From Microbacterium sp. cf046 (GTDB lineage Bacteria > Actinomycetota > Actinomycetes > Actinomycetales > Microbacteriaceae): DNA of 64,000 bases. The notes beneath the pieces were generated by a model, which saw nothing but the letters and a program-made list of their open reading frames with translations, was not told the origin of the DNA and searched no databases. The position numbers were made by a program, and so were the translations under genes. Of the stretch, positions 50,619 through 60,344 are shown piece after piece. The DNA is taken from the NCBI RefSeq assembly GCF_900114345.1, contig NZ_FOZJ01000002.1, positions 1,054,001-1,118,000 of the forward strand. Reading direction: 5' to 3'. How positions within the stretch are numbered: the first letter of the stretch is position 1; every line of letters starts with the position of its first letter.

Positions 50619-53600
50619 CGGATCACCAGGTCGTCCGCCACGTAGTACAGCGCGACGTCGATCTGATCCATCGGCACCCCGTGCATCTCGTGATACGCCC
50701 GGCGGTACAGCTCCAGCTGCAGCATCCGCTCCTGACGCTCGGCGTCGGTGCGCGGCGGGGCGCCGGTCTTCCAGTCCACGATCTCGATGCGTCCGCCGCG
50801 GTCGTCCCGCCGGAAGACGGCGTCCAGCTTGCAGATGATCACGTGCGGTCGGCCGTCCAGACCCGCCCCCTCCGCGACGGTGAAGTCGATCTCGGTCTCC
50901 ACCTCGATCGGACTGAGATCGCCCCACTCGGACGCCGCGAAGTTCGCCTGCAGCCTCGCCAGCACAGCAGCATCTTCGGCCGACGCCGTGGTGGCCGGTC
51001 CGTCCTCGTCGAGCTCCCACAGCGCGTCGTCGAGCGACCGGGCGGTGCCGACGCGTCCGGAGCGCTGTTCGACCCACGCGTGGAACAGGGTGCCGAGCCT
51101 GGTCTGGCGGAACGGGCGCTCGGGTAGAGGTCGTGAGATCTTCGCGACCGTCCCCGCGTAGTCGGTGACGAATTCCTTGTAGCGGGATGCCGCGATCCTG
51201 ATCGGAGCCGCATCAGCAGCGGGCCGATGCCGCGCGTCTCGCTCCGCCAGCAGCAGAGCGACGTCGCGATCCGGCTCCACCCGTGTCGCGCCGAGAGCGG
51301 AATCCACGGCCGCAGCCGCGCGTTCGACGGCGGCCCGCCTCGCGCCGAGCGGATCGATCGGCCAGCTCAGCACCCGGCGTTCGCCGAGGTACGGGTCATC
51401 GCCTGGGTCGTCGTCGGGCAGCCCGATGCCGAGCGCGTCCGCGATCTCATCGAGGAAGACGCTGCGCTCACGTGGACGCTTCGTGCCCGACCAGCTCGCA
51501 CCGGTCAGGAGCAGGTGATCCCTCGCGCGCGTGACGGCGACGTACGCCAGCCGGCGATCCTCATCGAGCTGACGGGCTCGGTTGGCGGCGATGAACTCAT
51601 CGATCGCGGCCTTCAGGTCCTGCTGGGTCGGCGCCACATCCCGTTCCCATCGCAGCGCCGGCAGCCATCGGGCGTCACCGCGGAATGCATACGGCAGGAT
51701 GCCGAACCCCAGCCACCCCTTCGTGTCGCGGGCCATGCTCGGAAGCTCGTCCTTCACCAGACGCACCACCGCGACGGCATCCCACTCGAGTCCCTTGGAG
51801 CCGTGGATCGTGAGCAGCTGCACGACGTCGTCCTCAGGCGGTTCGGTGCGTGGAGCGAACTCGTCCAGCTGCTCGGCATGGTCGAGCCAGGCGAGGAGAT
51901 TCGAGATCGACCCCGACTCATCGGCGGCCAGGAACGCGTGCAGCTCGTCGACGAACGCACGCAGCTGTGCCGAGGCGATGCGCGCGGGTCCGCGCGACTC
52001 GTTGGCCGCGAGCTCGACGTCCAGGCGCAGCTCGAGCTCGACGAGCCGCACGAGATCGGGAATCTGCATCCCGACCGCGCGGCGCAGTCCGGCGAAGACC
52101 GATGCGGCCTCCCGCAGCCGCTCGCGGGCGTCGGGCGTGAAGCCCTCGAGCCATCCGTGGTCGCTCTTGTGGCGAAGGACGAAGTCGAGGGCGTCGACCA
52201 GGGATCCGTCGTCGTCGCCGGCGCTGCCGCGGATCCGCTCGACGACTTCGGGTGCGAGCGGCTGCAGGGCCGCATCGTGCCGCGCGATCCGACGGCTGAG
52301 CGCCGCGAGCTCGCGCAGGTCGGGCAGACCGATCGCCCATCGCGGCCCGGCGAGCAGGCGGATCAGCGCGGATCCCGCGCTCGGGTCGCTGAGGACGCGC
52401 AGGGCGCACACCACGTCGACCACTTCGGGGGTGGAGAGCAGACCGCCGAGCCCCAGGATGCGATGCGGCACCCCGCGGCGGCCGAGCGCGTCGCCGAAGC
52501 GCACCATGTGCTTCTTGCTGCGGAACAGGATCGAACCCGTGGTGGATCGCCCGTCCGCGGCGCGCTCGGAGCGAACCCGGCCGAACCAGGTGGCGACCCG
52601 GTCGGCCTCGGCGTCGAGGTCCGCGTCGAACGCGAGCTCGACGGCTCCGCTCGGGGCGGCCGGCCGGGCGCGCAGCTGCTGGACGGGGACGGATGCCGAT
52701 GCCGCGAGCGGTGCGAGCACCGCGTTGGCCGCTGCCAGCACACCGGCGCTGTTGCGCCAGCTCGTCAGCAGAGCGAACTGCGAACCGGGCCGGCCGGGCG
52801 AGAAGGACTCCGCGAACCCGCCGAGGTTGCCGGCGCTCGCCCCGCGCCACCCGTAGATCGCCTGGTGGGGGTCGCCGACCGCCATCACCGCGGTATCGGC
52901 GAACAGCCCCGCGAGGAGGTCGGTCTGCACGACCGACGTGTCCTGGTACTCGTCCAGGAGGACGACTCGGAATCGGTCGCGCAGTTCGTCGGCGACGACC
53001 GGATGCGTGCGCACGACATCGAGCGCGCCGGCGACCTGGTCGGAGAAGTCGAGCACGCCGATGCGCTGCTTCTCGGCCGCGTACTCCCGGGCGAGGTCGG
53101 CCAGCAGTGCGAGCGCGCCCACCTTGTCCTCGGCTTCGGCGACGGCGGCGTACACCACCGTCGCTCTGCTCGTCGACGGACGCTCGAGCACGTCGCGGAA
53201 CCGCTCAGGGAACGCGGCCAGGTCATCGAACGAGACCAGGTTGTCGACGCCGTCCCGCGCGATGCGGAGCGCGGCGTCGACGATGCTGCGGACGGCTTCG
53301 CCCCGTGTCTCCAGGCGCGGATCGTCGGAGGCGAAGACCACCCGACGCATGAGCAGCCACGCGGCCGATTCAGAGAGGATGACGGCCTCGGCATCCCGCC
53401 CGATCCGCACCGCGTGCTCGCGGACGATCTGGTCGGCGAAGCTGTTGTAGGTCGCGACGGTGGGCCGGTGCAGCAGTGCGTCATCGTCCGGCGCCTCGGC
53501 GATCGCACCCACCTCGTCGGCAAGGGCGTCCATCGCGGCGTGTCGGGCCGACGCGGCCTTCGAGCCGTCGCCACCGGCGCGCTCCAGGTCGCCGAACACG

Positions 53601-53950
53601 TCCAGGCGCCCGCTCGCGTGCAGCGCCGGCAGAGCCTCGATCAGCCCGCGGCGTTCGAACTCGCCGAGTCGCTGCAGCCTGCGCTGGATGCGCTCGGCGA
53701 GCTCGCCCGCGGCCTTGCGCGTGAACGTGAGACCGAGCACCTCGTCGCGACGGACCAGACGGTTGGCGACGAGCCACACCACTCGCGCAGCCATCGTCTC
53801 AGTCTTGCCGCTGCCCGCGCCCGCGACCACGAGCGCCGGCTCGAGCGGCGCCTCGATGACCGCCGCCTGTTCGGCGGTCGGGGGGAACTGCCCCAGAGCG
53901 GCGGCGATCACGTCGGCGGAGAGGGTCTGGACCGACACGGGTGCGGTCAC
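50612..53950 (-). CDS. adnB: Helicase-nuclease subunit AdnB
   Basis: A 1112-residue subunit. The UvrD-type motor has Walker A AGAGSGKTETMAARVVWL (about 41-50), Walker B VVLLDEYQDTSVVQ (about 333), motif TFTRKAAGELAERIQ and VTRARDHLLL. The C-terminal RecB-like nuclease has LGTLFHAWVEQ, then IEIVDWKTG near 1057 and QLELYRRAYHE: the metal-binding Asp/Lys and the QxxxY residues are present. With AdnA it resects broken DNA ends in an ATP-driven way for recombination. GTG 53950 overlaps the adnA stop (GTGA). The longer frame to 54121 is a shadow of AdnA. Confidence 0.94.
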   Translation of the reverse strand: MTAPVSVQTLSADVIAAALGQFPPTAEQAAVIEAPLEPALVVAGAGSGKTETMAARVVWLVANRLVRRDEVLGLTFTRKAAGELAERIQRRLQRLGEFERRGLIEALPALHASGRLDVFGDLERAGGDGSKAASARHAAMDALADEVGAIAEAPDDDALLHRPTVATYNSFADQIVREHAVRIGRDAEAVILSESAAWLLMRRVVFASDDPRLETRGEAVRSIVDAALRIARDGVDNLVSFDDLAAFPERFRDVLERPSTSRATVVYAAVAEAEDKVGALALLADLAREYAAEKQRIGVLDFSDQVAGALDVVRTHPVVADELRDRFRVVLLDEYQDTSVVQTDLLAGLFADTAVMAVGDPHQAIYGWRGASAGNLGGFAESFSPGRPGSQFALLTSWRNSAGVLAAANAVLAPLAASASVPVQQLRARPAAPSGAVELAFDADLDAEADRVATWFGRVRSERAADGRSTTGSILFRSKKHMVRFGDALGRRGVPHRILGLGGLLSTPEVVDVVCALRVLSDPSAGSALIRLLAGPRWAIGLPDLRELAALSRRIARHDAALQPLAPEVVERIRGSAGDDDGSLVDALDFVLRHKSDHGWLEGFTPDARERLREAASVFAGLRRAVGMQIPDLVRLVELELRLDVELAANESRGPARIASAQLRAFVDELHAFLAADESGSISNLLAWLDHAEQLDEFAPRTEPPEDDVVQLLTIHGSKGLEWDAVAVVRLVKDELPSMARDTKGWLGFGILPYAFRGDARWLPALRWERDVAPTQQDLKAAIDEFIAANRARQLDEDRRLAYVAVTRARDHLLLTGASWSGTKRPRERSVFLDEIADALGIGLPDDDPGDDPYLGERRVLSWPIDPLGARRAAVERAAAAVDSALGATRVEPDRDVALLLAERDARHRPAADAAPIRIAASRYKEFVTDYAGTVAKISRPLPERPFRQTRLGTLFHAWVEQRSGRVGTARSLDDALWELDEDGPATTASAEDAAVLARLQANFAASEWGDLSPIEVETEIDFTVAEGAGLDGRPHVIICKLDAVFRRDDRGGRIEIVDWKTGAPPRTDAERQERMLQLELYRRAYHEMHGVPMDQIDVALYYVADDLVIRG

Positions 53951-56900
53951 GATGCGCTCACCGCCCCGATCGTGTGGATCCGGCACAGGCCGTACGAGTA
54001 CTCGTCGCGGCAGTGGTCCTCGTACGGCGCCTCGAACGCCGTGCCCCGCATGACCGCCACCGCGGCACGGACCCGCGCGAGGAACAGGTCGCGCCGTTCC
54101 TCGTCGAACGGCGGCTGCCACGGCGTGGCGTAGTCCGAGCGGGCTGCCGTCGGGCGCAGCACGAGGAGCTTCGCACCGCCCGGCGGCAAGCCTGCGGCCG
54201 CCGGGATCGCGCCGGATTCGAATGCGAGCTGATAGGCGCCGAGCTGCGGGTTGTCGACGACCTTGAGGTCGGTCTGCGGCTCGCGCTTGCCGGTCTTCAG
54301 GTCGACGATCACGACAGTGCCCTCGGGCGTGAGTTCGACGCGGTCGATGTACCCGGAGAGGATCGCGCCGTGTTCGAATGCCTCTCCGTCATCGAGCGGG
54401 ATCGCGACCTCGAAGTGCGGCTCGGCGCCGATGAGCGCTCCGCCGGCGGACTCGAAGCGGCGCAGGTACAGATGCAGCCGTCGTACGAGGTCGCGCGCGC
54501 GGGCGCGTTCGGCGCGTTCGCGCCACGCCGCCTCGAACGTGAGCTCTCCCCACCGCGCATCCACCTCGGCCCACAGGCTCTCCTCATCCGAATCCGCGGC
54601 GTGCTCGAGGGCCGCGTGGACGATCGTGCCGAGCCCTGCCGTGGTGCTCCCTGGATCGCCGCCGAGGTCGCCGATCACCCAGTTCAGCTCGCACTCCTCG
54701 AGGGTGTGCAGTCGCGAGGGCGACACGCGGACGTCCTCGCGGTCGAGGTCGCGCAGCGGGCCGGTGGAGGTCGGCGTGAGCACACCGAACCATTCCGCCG
54801 GCGCGGCCCCGGGAACGCCCGCGTCCGCGAGCAGCGCCAGCTGCTGCGCCGCCCGCTCGCCGCGACTGCGGCCGCCGGGCTCCGTGAGCGTGCGGCGGTG
54901 CTGGGCGACGAGGCCCCGCAGCGACAGCGGATGCTCCACGGCGTGCCGCTCGGGGTCGGGCAGGAACTCGAAGAACACGCTCGGACCGGTGTCGTCGTCG
55001 TCGACCGCCGTCACGATGACGCGCTCAGTCGCGCGGGAGACCGCGCGCACGAGAAGCCTCAGCTCATCGTGCATCGCCGCCCGTCGGCGATCGAGCGTCG
55101 AGGCGGCGGCGTCCTCGGAGCGGGTCGCGGCGTCGGCCAGGCGCCACGTCTCCAGAAGCGATCCGCGCAGGCGGCTGTTCGGCCAGACGCCGTCCTGCAC
55201 ACCGGCGATCACGACCGTGTCGAACTCGGTGCCCAGTGCACCGGCCGGCGTCAGGATCCGCACGGCATCGCCGCCGGCGGGCGCGTCGAGACGATCCTCG
55301 GCGACATCGCTGTCGAGGATGCTGCGGACGAAGACGCGCGGATCCGCGTCGAGCGATCGCTCCACGAAGCGCTTCGCGGACTGGAACAGCGCCACGACCG
55401 CGTCGAGGTCGCGGTTCGCCTGCTCGGCCAGTGGCCCGTGTCCGCGGGCGAGCTCGGACCACACGCGCTCGAGGCCGCTGCGATCCCATGCGGTCCAGAG
55501 CAGCTCGTGCGCGGTGGCCCCTCGCTCGAGCTCTTCCCGGAGCAGGACGAGTGTGCTCGCGAGCTGCGCTGCGGTGCGCGCCTCCCTCGTGTCGATGAGC
55601 TCGAACTCGAGCGGCTGATGCATCGCGGAGAGCAGGAGCTCCCGGCCTGACGCCGCGGGTTCGGCGCCGGGCTCCTGAGCCTGCCGCAGGGCGACGTGCC
55701 GCAACGCCGATCGCAGCCGGCGCAGCTCGATGGGGTCGAGTCGGCCCGCGGTCCCGACCAGGGCGTCGGCAACTGCCTCGAAGGTCCAGTCGTCGCGTGC
55801 CGCGAGGTCGATGATCCTCAGCAGGTCGCGCACCGGCGCCAGGCTGCCCAGCGGGCGGCCCGGTCCGCTCGACCGCGTCGGCACCTCGCGCGCGGCGAGC
55901 TCAGCTTCCAGCGCCGCGACCTGTCTGGTGTCGTGCGCGATGACCGCGCACGCGGACCAGGCGACGCCGTCGTGCACGTGTCGCTCGCGGAGCAGCCGCG
56001 CGATCGCGTCGTACTCCTCGGCCGGAGAGCGCAGTGTCAGCGCCCGCACGGAGGTGTCGGGCACCACGGGGCCGGTGTCGACGGAAGGGCGCGCGCGATG
56101 GGCGACGAGCCCGACCGCCCCGATGCGCTGCGTGATCTGCCCGACGAACTCGCGCTGCCATGCCGTGCCGCGATGCGCGCCGGAGAGCACCCACACGCTC
56201 CCGAGGCTCGCCGCGAGCCGCGCGAAGTTCTCCGGCGTGGCGCCGCGGAAGGCTCCCGCTCCCACGTCCGGGTCGCCGAAGGCGAGCACCGCGATCCCCC
56301 GCCTTGCGCAGGCCTCGAGCATCTCGACGCCGCCCAGGGTCAGCTCCTGGGCATCATCGACGAGGATCACGCGGACCCGATCGACGACCTCTGTTCCCGG
56401 CGGCGCGGTGCGCAGCACGCCGACGGCCTCGCGCACCAGTCCGGCGGCATCCCGATGCGCGCCCCGCATGTCGGCCCGCACCTGCACGTACTCCTCGAAG
56501 AAGGAGGCCATCGTGCCCCACACGGGGATCCCATGCGTCTCGGCGAGTTCGCGAAGACGACCGGACTCGATGCCCAGCGTGGTGCACTCGGCGAGGAACG
56601 TGCGCACCTCGGTGCGGAATCCCTTCGTGGAGCGGACGGTCGGGCCGAGCCATTCCGGCCATCGGCCGCGGCCTTCGGCCTCGTCTTCGGCATCCCCCTC
56701 GAGCAGATCCTGGATCAGCTGGTCCTCGTCGCCGCCGGTGAGCAGCTGCGGCGGCTCTTCACCCGCGGCGACCTGCGTCGCCCGCACCAGCTGGTACGCG
56801 AAGGAGGCGACCGAGCGGGCGAGCGGGCCGGACGTCGCCCGGTCCACAGCGAGCGCCAGCCGGTCGCGCAGCGCGGTCGCGGTCTGGCGCGACGGAGTGA

Positions 56901-57087
56901 GCACGAGCAGCGCGTCGGGGTCGATCCCCGCGTCCACGAGCGCCGATACCCGGGCGATCAGTGCGGTCGTCTTGCCGCTGCCGGGAGCGCCGACGACCAC
57001 TCCGGATGCCGCGGCGGAAAGCCCCGACACGACGCGCTGATGCGCATCCAGGGCGGGCGCCGCGCCGGAGTCGTCGCCCAAGTCCAT
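53947..57087 (-). CDS. adnA: Helicase-nuclease subunit AdnA
   Basis: A 1046-residue subunit. The motor has Walker A VVGAPGSGKTTALIARV (about 30-38) and RVRVILVDDAQELTLGG as the Walker B region (about 244), with a DDAQ form in place of the common DExQ. The nuclease end has VVIVDLKTGKREPQ near 928, GxxxH-type IVHAALEHA, and QLGAYQLAF. Cys residues in EECELNW, EDHCRDE and YGLCRIH may hold part of an iron-sulphur cluster, as in AddB-type nucleases; only three are clear. ATG 57087 is the best start. It forms one transcription unit with adnB. Confidence 0.93.
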   Translation of the reverse strand: MDLGDDSGAAPALDAHQRVVSGLSAAASGVVVGAPGSGKTTALIARVSALVDAGIDPDALLVLTPSRQTATALRDRLALAVDRATSGPLARSVASFAYQLVRATQVAAGEEPPQLLTGGDEDQLIQDLLEGDAEDEAEGRGRWPEWLGPTVRSTKGFRTEVRTFLAECTTLGIESGRLRELAETHGIPVWGTMASFFEEYVQVRADMRGAHRDAAGLVREAVGVLRTAPPGTEVVDRVRVILVDDAQELTLGGVEMLEACARRGIAVLAFGDPDVGAGAFRGATPENFARLAASLGSVWVLSGAHRGTAWQREFVGQITQRIGAVGLVAHRARPSVDTGPVVPDTSVRALTLRSPAEEYDAIARLLRERHVHDGVAWSACAVIAHDTRQVAALEAELAAREVPTRSSGPGRPLGSLAPVRDLLRIIDLAARDDWTFEAVADALVGTAGRLDPIELRRLRSALRHVALRQAQEPGAEPAASGRELLLSAMHQPLEFELIDTREARTAAQLASTLVLLREELERGATAHELLWTAWDRSGLERVWSELARGHGPLAEQANRDLDAVVALFQSAKRFVERSLDADPRVFVRSILDSDVAEDRLDAPAGGDAVRILTPAGALGTEFDTVVIAGVQDGVWPNSRLRGSLLETWRLADAATRSEDAAASTLDRRRAAMHDELRLLVRAVSRATERVIVTAVDDDDTGPSVFFEFLPDPERHAVEHPLSLRGLVAQHRRTLTEPGGRSRGERAAQQLALLADAGVPGAAPAEWFGVLTPTSTGPLRDLDREDVRVSPSRLHTLEECELNWVIGDLGGDPGSTTAGLGTIVHAALEHAADSDEESLWAEVDARWGELTFEAAWRERAERARARDLVRRLHLYLRRFESAGGALIGAEPHFEVAIPLDDGEAFEHGAILSGYIDRVELTPEGTVVIVDLKTGKREPQTDLKVVDNPQLGAYQLAFESGAIPAAAGLPPGGAKLLVLRPTAARSDYATPWQPPFDEERRDLFLARVRAAVAVMRGTAFEAPYEDHCRDEYSYGLCRIHTIGAVSAS

Positions 57088-57268
57088 GGCTTCGACGGTA
57101 GCGCGAGGTGCCGACAACGAGCGTGCGCCACGACCGTCATCGCGCGTTCGCCGAGAGCGTGCGACGGACGGCCGAGGGCCCTCGGCCCGTGTCGTAGAGT
57201 TGCCATGCGCGCCGGGCATCCGGTCGCACGAGGCCCCGGGGCAGCGCCCCGTCGCAGGAGGTATTCAC

Positions 57269-57493
57269 GTGGAGATCCGCATCGGCATCGCCAACACCGG
57301 CCGTGAGCTCAACTTCGAGACGACAGAGACCGCAGCGGCCGTCAAGAAGTCGGTCGCGAGCGCCCTCGACGCGGGTGCCACGCACGTGAGCTTCACCGAC
57401 GCGAAGGGCACGAGCTACATCGTCCCGACCGCGACACTCGCCTACATCGAGCTCGGCACCGAAGAGTCGCGCCGCGTCGGCTTCGTCGCCTGA
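57269..57493 (+). CDS. DUF3107 small protein
   Basis: A 74-residue protein (EIRIGIANTGRELNFETTETAAAVKKSVASAL, ending YIELGTEESRRVGFVA). DUF3107 is an actinobacterial family found as a small protein near rhlE; the mycobacterial homologue is about this size. A mixed alpha-beta fold is likely but the role is unknown. An AGGAGG at 57256-57261 lies 7 bp before the GTG start at 57269, giving a strong translation signal. It is 182 bp from the divergent adnA start. Confidence 0.92.
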   Translation: MEIRIGIANTGRELNFETTETAAAVKKSVASALDAGATHVSFTDAKGTSYIVPTATLAYIELGTEESRRVGFVA

Positions 57494-57506
57494 CGCAGGT
57501 CCGCGC

Positions 57507-57797
57507 GTGCAGATCCTCCTCGCCTTCATCATCGGCGCCGCCGTCGGCGCGGCAGCCCACTTCCTCGTGCGCGGCCGCGGAACGCGCGGCGTCGCGCTCG
57601 CGCCGATCATCGGCGCCTTCTCCGCCGGGCTCGTGTGGATGATCCTCACGTGGGCCGGCGTCGGCCTCGAGAACCCGCTGCTGTGGATGTCCGCACTCGT
57701 CGTTCCGATCGTCGTGACGTGGCCGGTGCTGGTCATCCTCGCCCGCACGCGCACCGCTCACGATGCGCGGGAGAAGGCGCGCCTCAAGATCGGCTGA
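57507..57797 (+). CDS. Small membrane protein, three hydrophobic helices
   Basis: A 96-residue protein (GTG 57507) of three helices: ILLAFIIGAAVGAAAHFLV, ALAPIIGAFSAGLVWMILTWAG and LLWMSALVVPIVVTWPVLVIL, followed by a charged end (RTAHDAREKARLKIG). GxxxGAAxH spacing in helix one resembles small holin-like or transglycosylase-associated proteins, but I cannot assign it. It begins 13 bp after the DUF3107 stop and is probably co-transcribed. Confidence 0.7.
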   Translation: MQILLAFIIGAAVGAAAHFLVRGRGTRGVALAPIIGAFSAGLVWMILTWAGVGLENPLLWMSALVVPIVVTWPVLVILARTRTAHDAREKARLKIG

Positions 57798-57840
57798 GCG
57801 ACGCCAGGGGTCGAGAGCGAGCGACGCCGGGCACCGCGAG

Positions 57841-58554
57841 CTACGCCGCCAGACCCATCGCGTCCATGCGCTTCGAGTGCGCGGCCATCAGGTCGGTGAA
57901 GACCGGCTCGACCTTCTGCTCGTCCGCGATGCGCAGCGTCGTCGGCCGCAGCGCCGCACGTGCGATCAGCAGCGTGTCGCCGACCAGGCGGCGACCCCAC
58001 ATCGCCAGCAGCGACTTCCACTCCGGATCGCTCGCGATGGTCTCGCCGATGATGTCGACGATCGCCTGCCGGTCGTCGTCCGCCTGCAGGATGCGGGCCA
58101 CGACCCGACCCGTCTCGCCATAGCTCGACGAGAGCGCCAGGTAGAAGTCATCGAGCATGCCCGCGGTGATGTGCACGGAGAGCATGGTCTCCTGCGGCCG
58201 CACGCCGTGGGTCGCACGGCGGAAGGCATCGAGCGGCTCGCGGAACGGGAGCATGAGGCTCGTCGGGTCGTCGCCGCGGTCGCGGATGAGCGCGACGAGC
58301 TCCTCGTGCTTCTGCAGCGCCGCGCCGGCAGCACGAGAGAGGGATTCCTTCTCGGCGAGCTCGGGCGTCGAGGCGATCAGCTCTGAGAGGGTCTCGAAGT
58401 AGCCGAGCTGCAGATACGCGGCCTGTCCGAGGAACGTGTCGATCTCCGGCGCGAGCTCCTCGAAGTCGACGCGGTGAGCGTCGCTCGCTTCATCGCGCGA
58501 TCGCAGTTGGAGCTTGCGCCCCTGCGGGCGCCGCTCCCAGAACCACTTCACCAC
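57841..58554 (-). CDS. Ferritin-like fold protein (MiaE-like hydroxylase superfamily)
   Basis: A 237-residue helical protein. Residues about 25-190 hold the four-helix ferritin-like fold, with ELAPEIDTFLGQAAYLQLGYFETLSELI, KHEELVALI and LSVHITAGMLDDFYLALSSSYGE carrying Glu/His/Asp residues that could bind two metals. The family is annotated as MiaE-like, but tRNA hydroxylation is not proven for actinobacterial members. The start is GTG 58554 (VVKWFWERRPQGR), with a second GTG one codon on. It is convergent with the small membrane protein and divergent from the DEAD helicase (227 bp). Confidence 0.85.
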   Translation of the reverse strand: MVKWFWERRPQGRKLQLRSRDEASDAHRVDFEELAPEIDTFLGQAAYLQLGYFETLSELIASTPELAEKESLSRAAGAALQKHEELVALIRDRGDDPTSLMLPFREPLDAFRRATHGVRPQETMLSVHITAGMLDDFYLALSSSYGETGRVVARILQADDDRQAIVDIIGETIASDPEWKSLLAMWGRRLVGDTLLIARAALRPTTLRIADEQKVEPVFTDLMAAHSKRMDAMGLAA

Positions 58555-58781
58555 GCACTCAGCATAGGTGCGCGGCCATGCGCAGCCCATGACCCGGGAG
58601 CTCGGATACGTCTGCGCGCGGTGCGAGCCGGTATCCTGGGGGAAGTCCCCGACGTCGGATCGGGGCTCCCGCGCCTGTGGCAGAGAAAGGGCGTGGATCC
58701 CACCCCCGCCCGCGCGGCGACATCGCACACGCGCCAGGGCACACCACAAGGCAGCATCTCACTGCCGGACAGGCTCACATC
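58555..58781 (+). other. Leader and promoter region of the DEAD-box helicase gene
   Basis: 227 bp without a gene between the ferritin-like and helicase genes. A TATCCT at 58632-58637 is a plausible -10 element, giving a leader of about 140 nt. It has short inverted repeats (GGGGAAGTCCCC at about 58640, GAC...GTC near 58650) that can fold. No Shine-Dalgarno sequence is obvious right before the GTG. Confidence 0.45.
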
Positions 58782-60272
58782 GTGACGACCTTCGCCGAAC
58801 TCGGCGTCGACCAGGACATCGTCGAGACCCTTGCCGCGAAAGGCATCGTCGACGCGTTCCCCATCCAGGAGCAGACCATTCCGCTGGGCCTGCCCGGCCA
58901 GGACATCATCGGCCAGGCCAAGACCGGCACCGGCAAGACCTTCGGCTTCGGCATCCCGGTCGTCCAGCGCCTCGGGCCGAACCCGGAGCACGGAGTAAAG
59001 GCGCTCATCGTCGTGCCCACCAGGGAACTGTGCGTCCAGGTGTACGAGGACATCGACATGCTCACATCGGGCCGCTCGACGAGCGTCGTCGCGATATACG
59101 GCGGCAAGGCGTACGAGGGTCAGATCGACCAGCTCAAGGCCGGCGCGCAGATCGTCGTCGGCACCCCCGGCCGCCTCATCGACCTGAACAACCAGCGACT
59201 GCTCGACCTGTCGCACGCGACCGAGGTCGTGCTGGACGAGGCCGACAAGATGCTCGACCTCGGGTTCCTCCCCGACATCGAGAAGATCTTCCAGAAGGTT
59301 CCCGCGGTCCGGCACACGCAGCTGTTCTCGGCGACGATGCCCGGCCCGATCGTGGCGCTGGCCCGCCGGTTCATGACCAACCCGATCCACATCCGCGCGA
59401 CGGACCCCGATGAGGGCCTGACCCAGGCGAACATCAACCACCTCGTCTACCGCGCGCACTCGCTGGACAAGGACGAGGTCATCGCCCGCATCCTGCAGGC
59501 CGACGGCCGGGGCAAGACCGTTATCTTCACCCGGACGAAGCGCGCTGCGCAGCGACTGTCGGACGAGCTCGGCGACCGCGGCTTCAACACCGCATCGGTG
59601 CACGGCGACATGAGCCAGGAGGCGCGCGAGCGCTCGATGGCCGCGTTCAAGGCCGGCAAGAAGGACGTCCTGATCGCGACCGACGTGGCTGCGCGCGGCA
59701 TCGACGTGGATGACGTCACGCACGTCATCAACCACACGATCCCCGACGATGAGAAGACCTACCTGCACCGCGCCGGCCGCACCGGCCGCGCGGGCAAGAC
59801 CGGCATCGCGGTCACCTTCGTCGACTGGGACGACCTGCACAAGTGGGCCCTGATCAACCGCGCCCTCGAGTTCGGCCAGCCCGAGCCGACCGAGACCTAC
59901 TCGTCGAGCCCGCACCTGTTCACCGACCTCGACATCCCCGCCGGCACCAAGGGCCGACTCACGACCGCTCCCCGCACGCAGACCGTCCGCACGCAGGACA
60001 CGGCGCGCTCCGGGTCCTCGGGTCGTGACGGCGACTCGGGCAGGCGCCGCCGTCGCACCGGCGAATCCGCCGGTGCGGGCGCCTCGACCGGCCCCTCGAC
60101 GAGGGATGCCGCACCCGAGGTGCCGACCGAGCACGGTGCGCGCGATGGGGCCGACGGCACGGGCACGCATGACGGAGGCGGCAAGGAGCACCACGACGGC
60201 AATGCCGCACCGCGCCGCCGTCGTCGCCGTCGCGGCGGTTCGCGGCCCAGCGGAGCACCCGCCGGCGCCTGA
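58782..60272 (+). CDS. DEAD-box RNA helicase
   Basis: A 496-residue helicase. All motifs are present: FPIQEQTIP (Q), AKTGTGKT (I), PTRELCVQ (Ia), GTPGRLID (Ib), VLDEADKMLD (II), FSATMP (III), VIFTRTKRAA (IV), TDVAARGID (V) and HRAGRTGRAG (VI). The last 90 residues are a basic and Gly/Arg/Asp-rich tail (RRRRRTGESAG, later APRRRRRRRGGSRP) that can bind RNA. It is the RhlE-type helicase of this conserved region and unwinds structured RNA in ribosome assembly or cold. GTG 58782 is chosen over a frame reaching to 58677; it follows a long leader with no other gene. Confidence 0.94.
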   Translation: MTTFAELGVDQDIVETLAAKGIVDAFPIQEQTIPLGLPGQDIIGQAKTGTGKTFGFGIPVVQRLGPNPEHGVKALIVVPTRELCVQVYEDIDMLTSGRSTSVVAIYGGKAYEGQIDQLKAGAQIVVGTPGRLIDLNNQRLLDLSHATEVVLDEADKMLDLGFLPDIEKIFQKVPAVRHTQLFSATMPGPIVALARRFMTNPIHIRATDPDEGLTQANINHLVYRAHSLDKDEVIARILQADGRGKTVIFTRTKRAAQRLSDELGDRGFNTASVHGDMSQEARERSMAAFKAGKKDVLIATDVAARGIDVDDVTHVINHTIPDDEKTYLHRAGRTGRAGKTGIAVTFVDWDDLHKWALINRALEFGQPEPTETYSSSPHLFTDLDIPAGTKGRLTTAPRTQTVRTQDTARSGSSGRDGDSGRRRRRTGESAGAGASTGPSTRDAAPEVPTEHGARDGADGTGTHDGGGKEHHDGNAAPRRRRRRRGGSRPSGAPAGA

Positions 60273-60286
60273 GCCGCGGCATCCGC

Positions 60287-60306
60287 TCGCCGGTGTCGAC
60301 CGGCGA
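60287..60306 (+). terminator. Hairpin after the DEAD helicase gene
   Basis: A perfect 8-bp stem TCGCCGGT/ACCGGCGA with loop GTCG lies 14 bp past the helicase stop and before the convergent DUF817 gene. There is no T-run. Confidence 0.55.
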
Positions 60307-60344
60307 CCGCACCGGGACAGGAGACCCCACCGAGGCAGGACGAG

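Noticed and set aside
51227..54133. A 968-residue open frame on the plus strand
   Set aside because: It is antisense to adnB, with no recognisable motif and a composition typical of antisense frames in high-GC DNA.
53947..57087. AdnA motor broken at its Walker B (DDAQ for DExQ)
   Set aside because: As far as I recall this form is usual for AdnA, whose partner AdnB is the main motor, so it is not a sign of decay.
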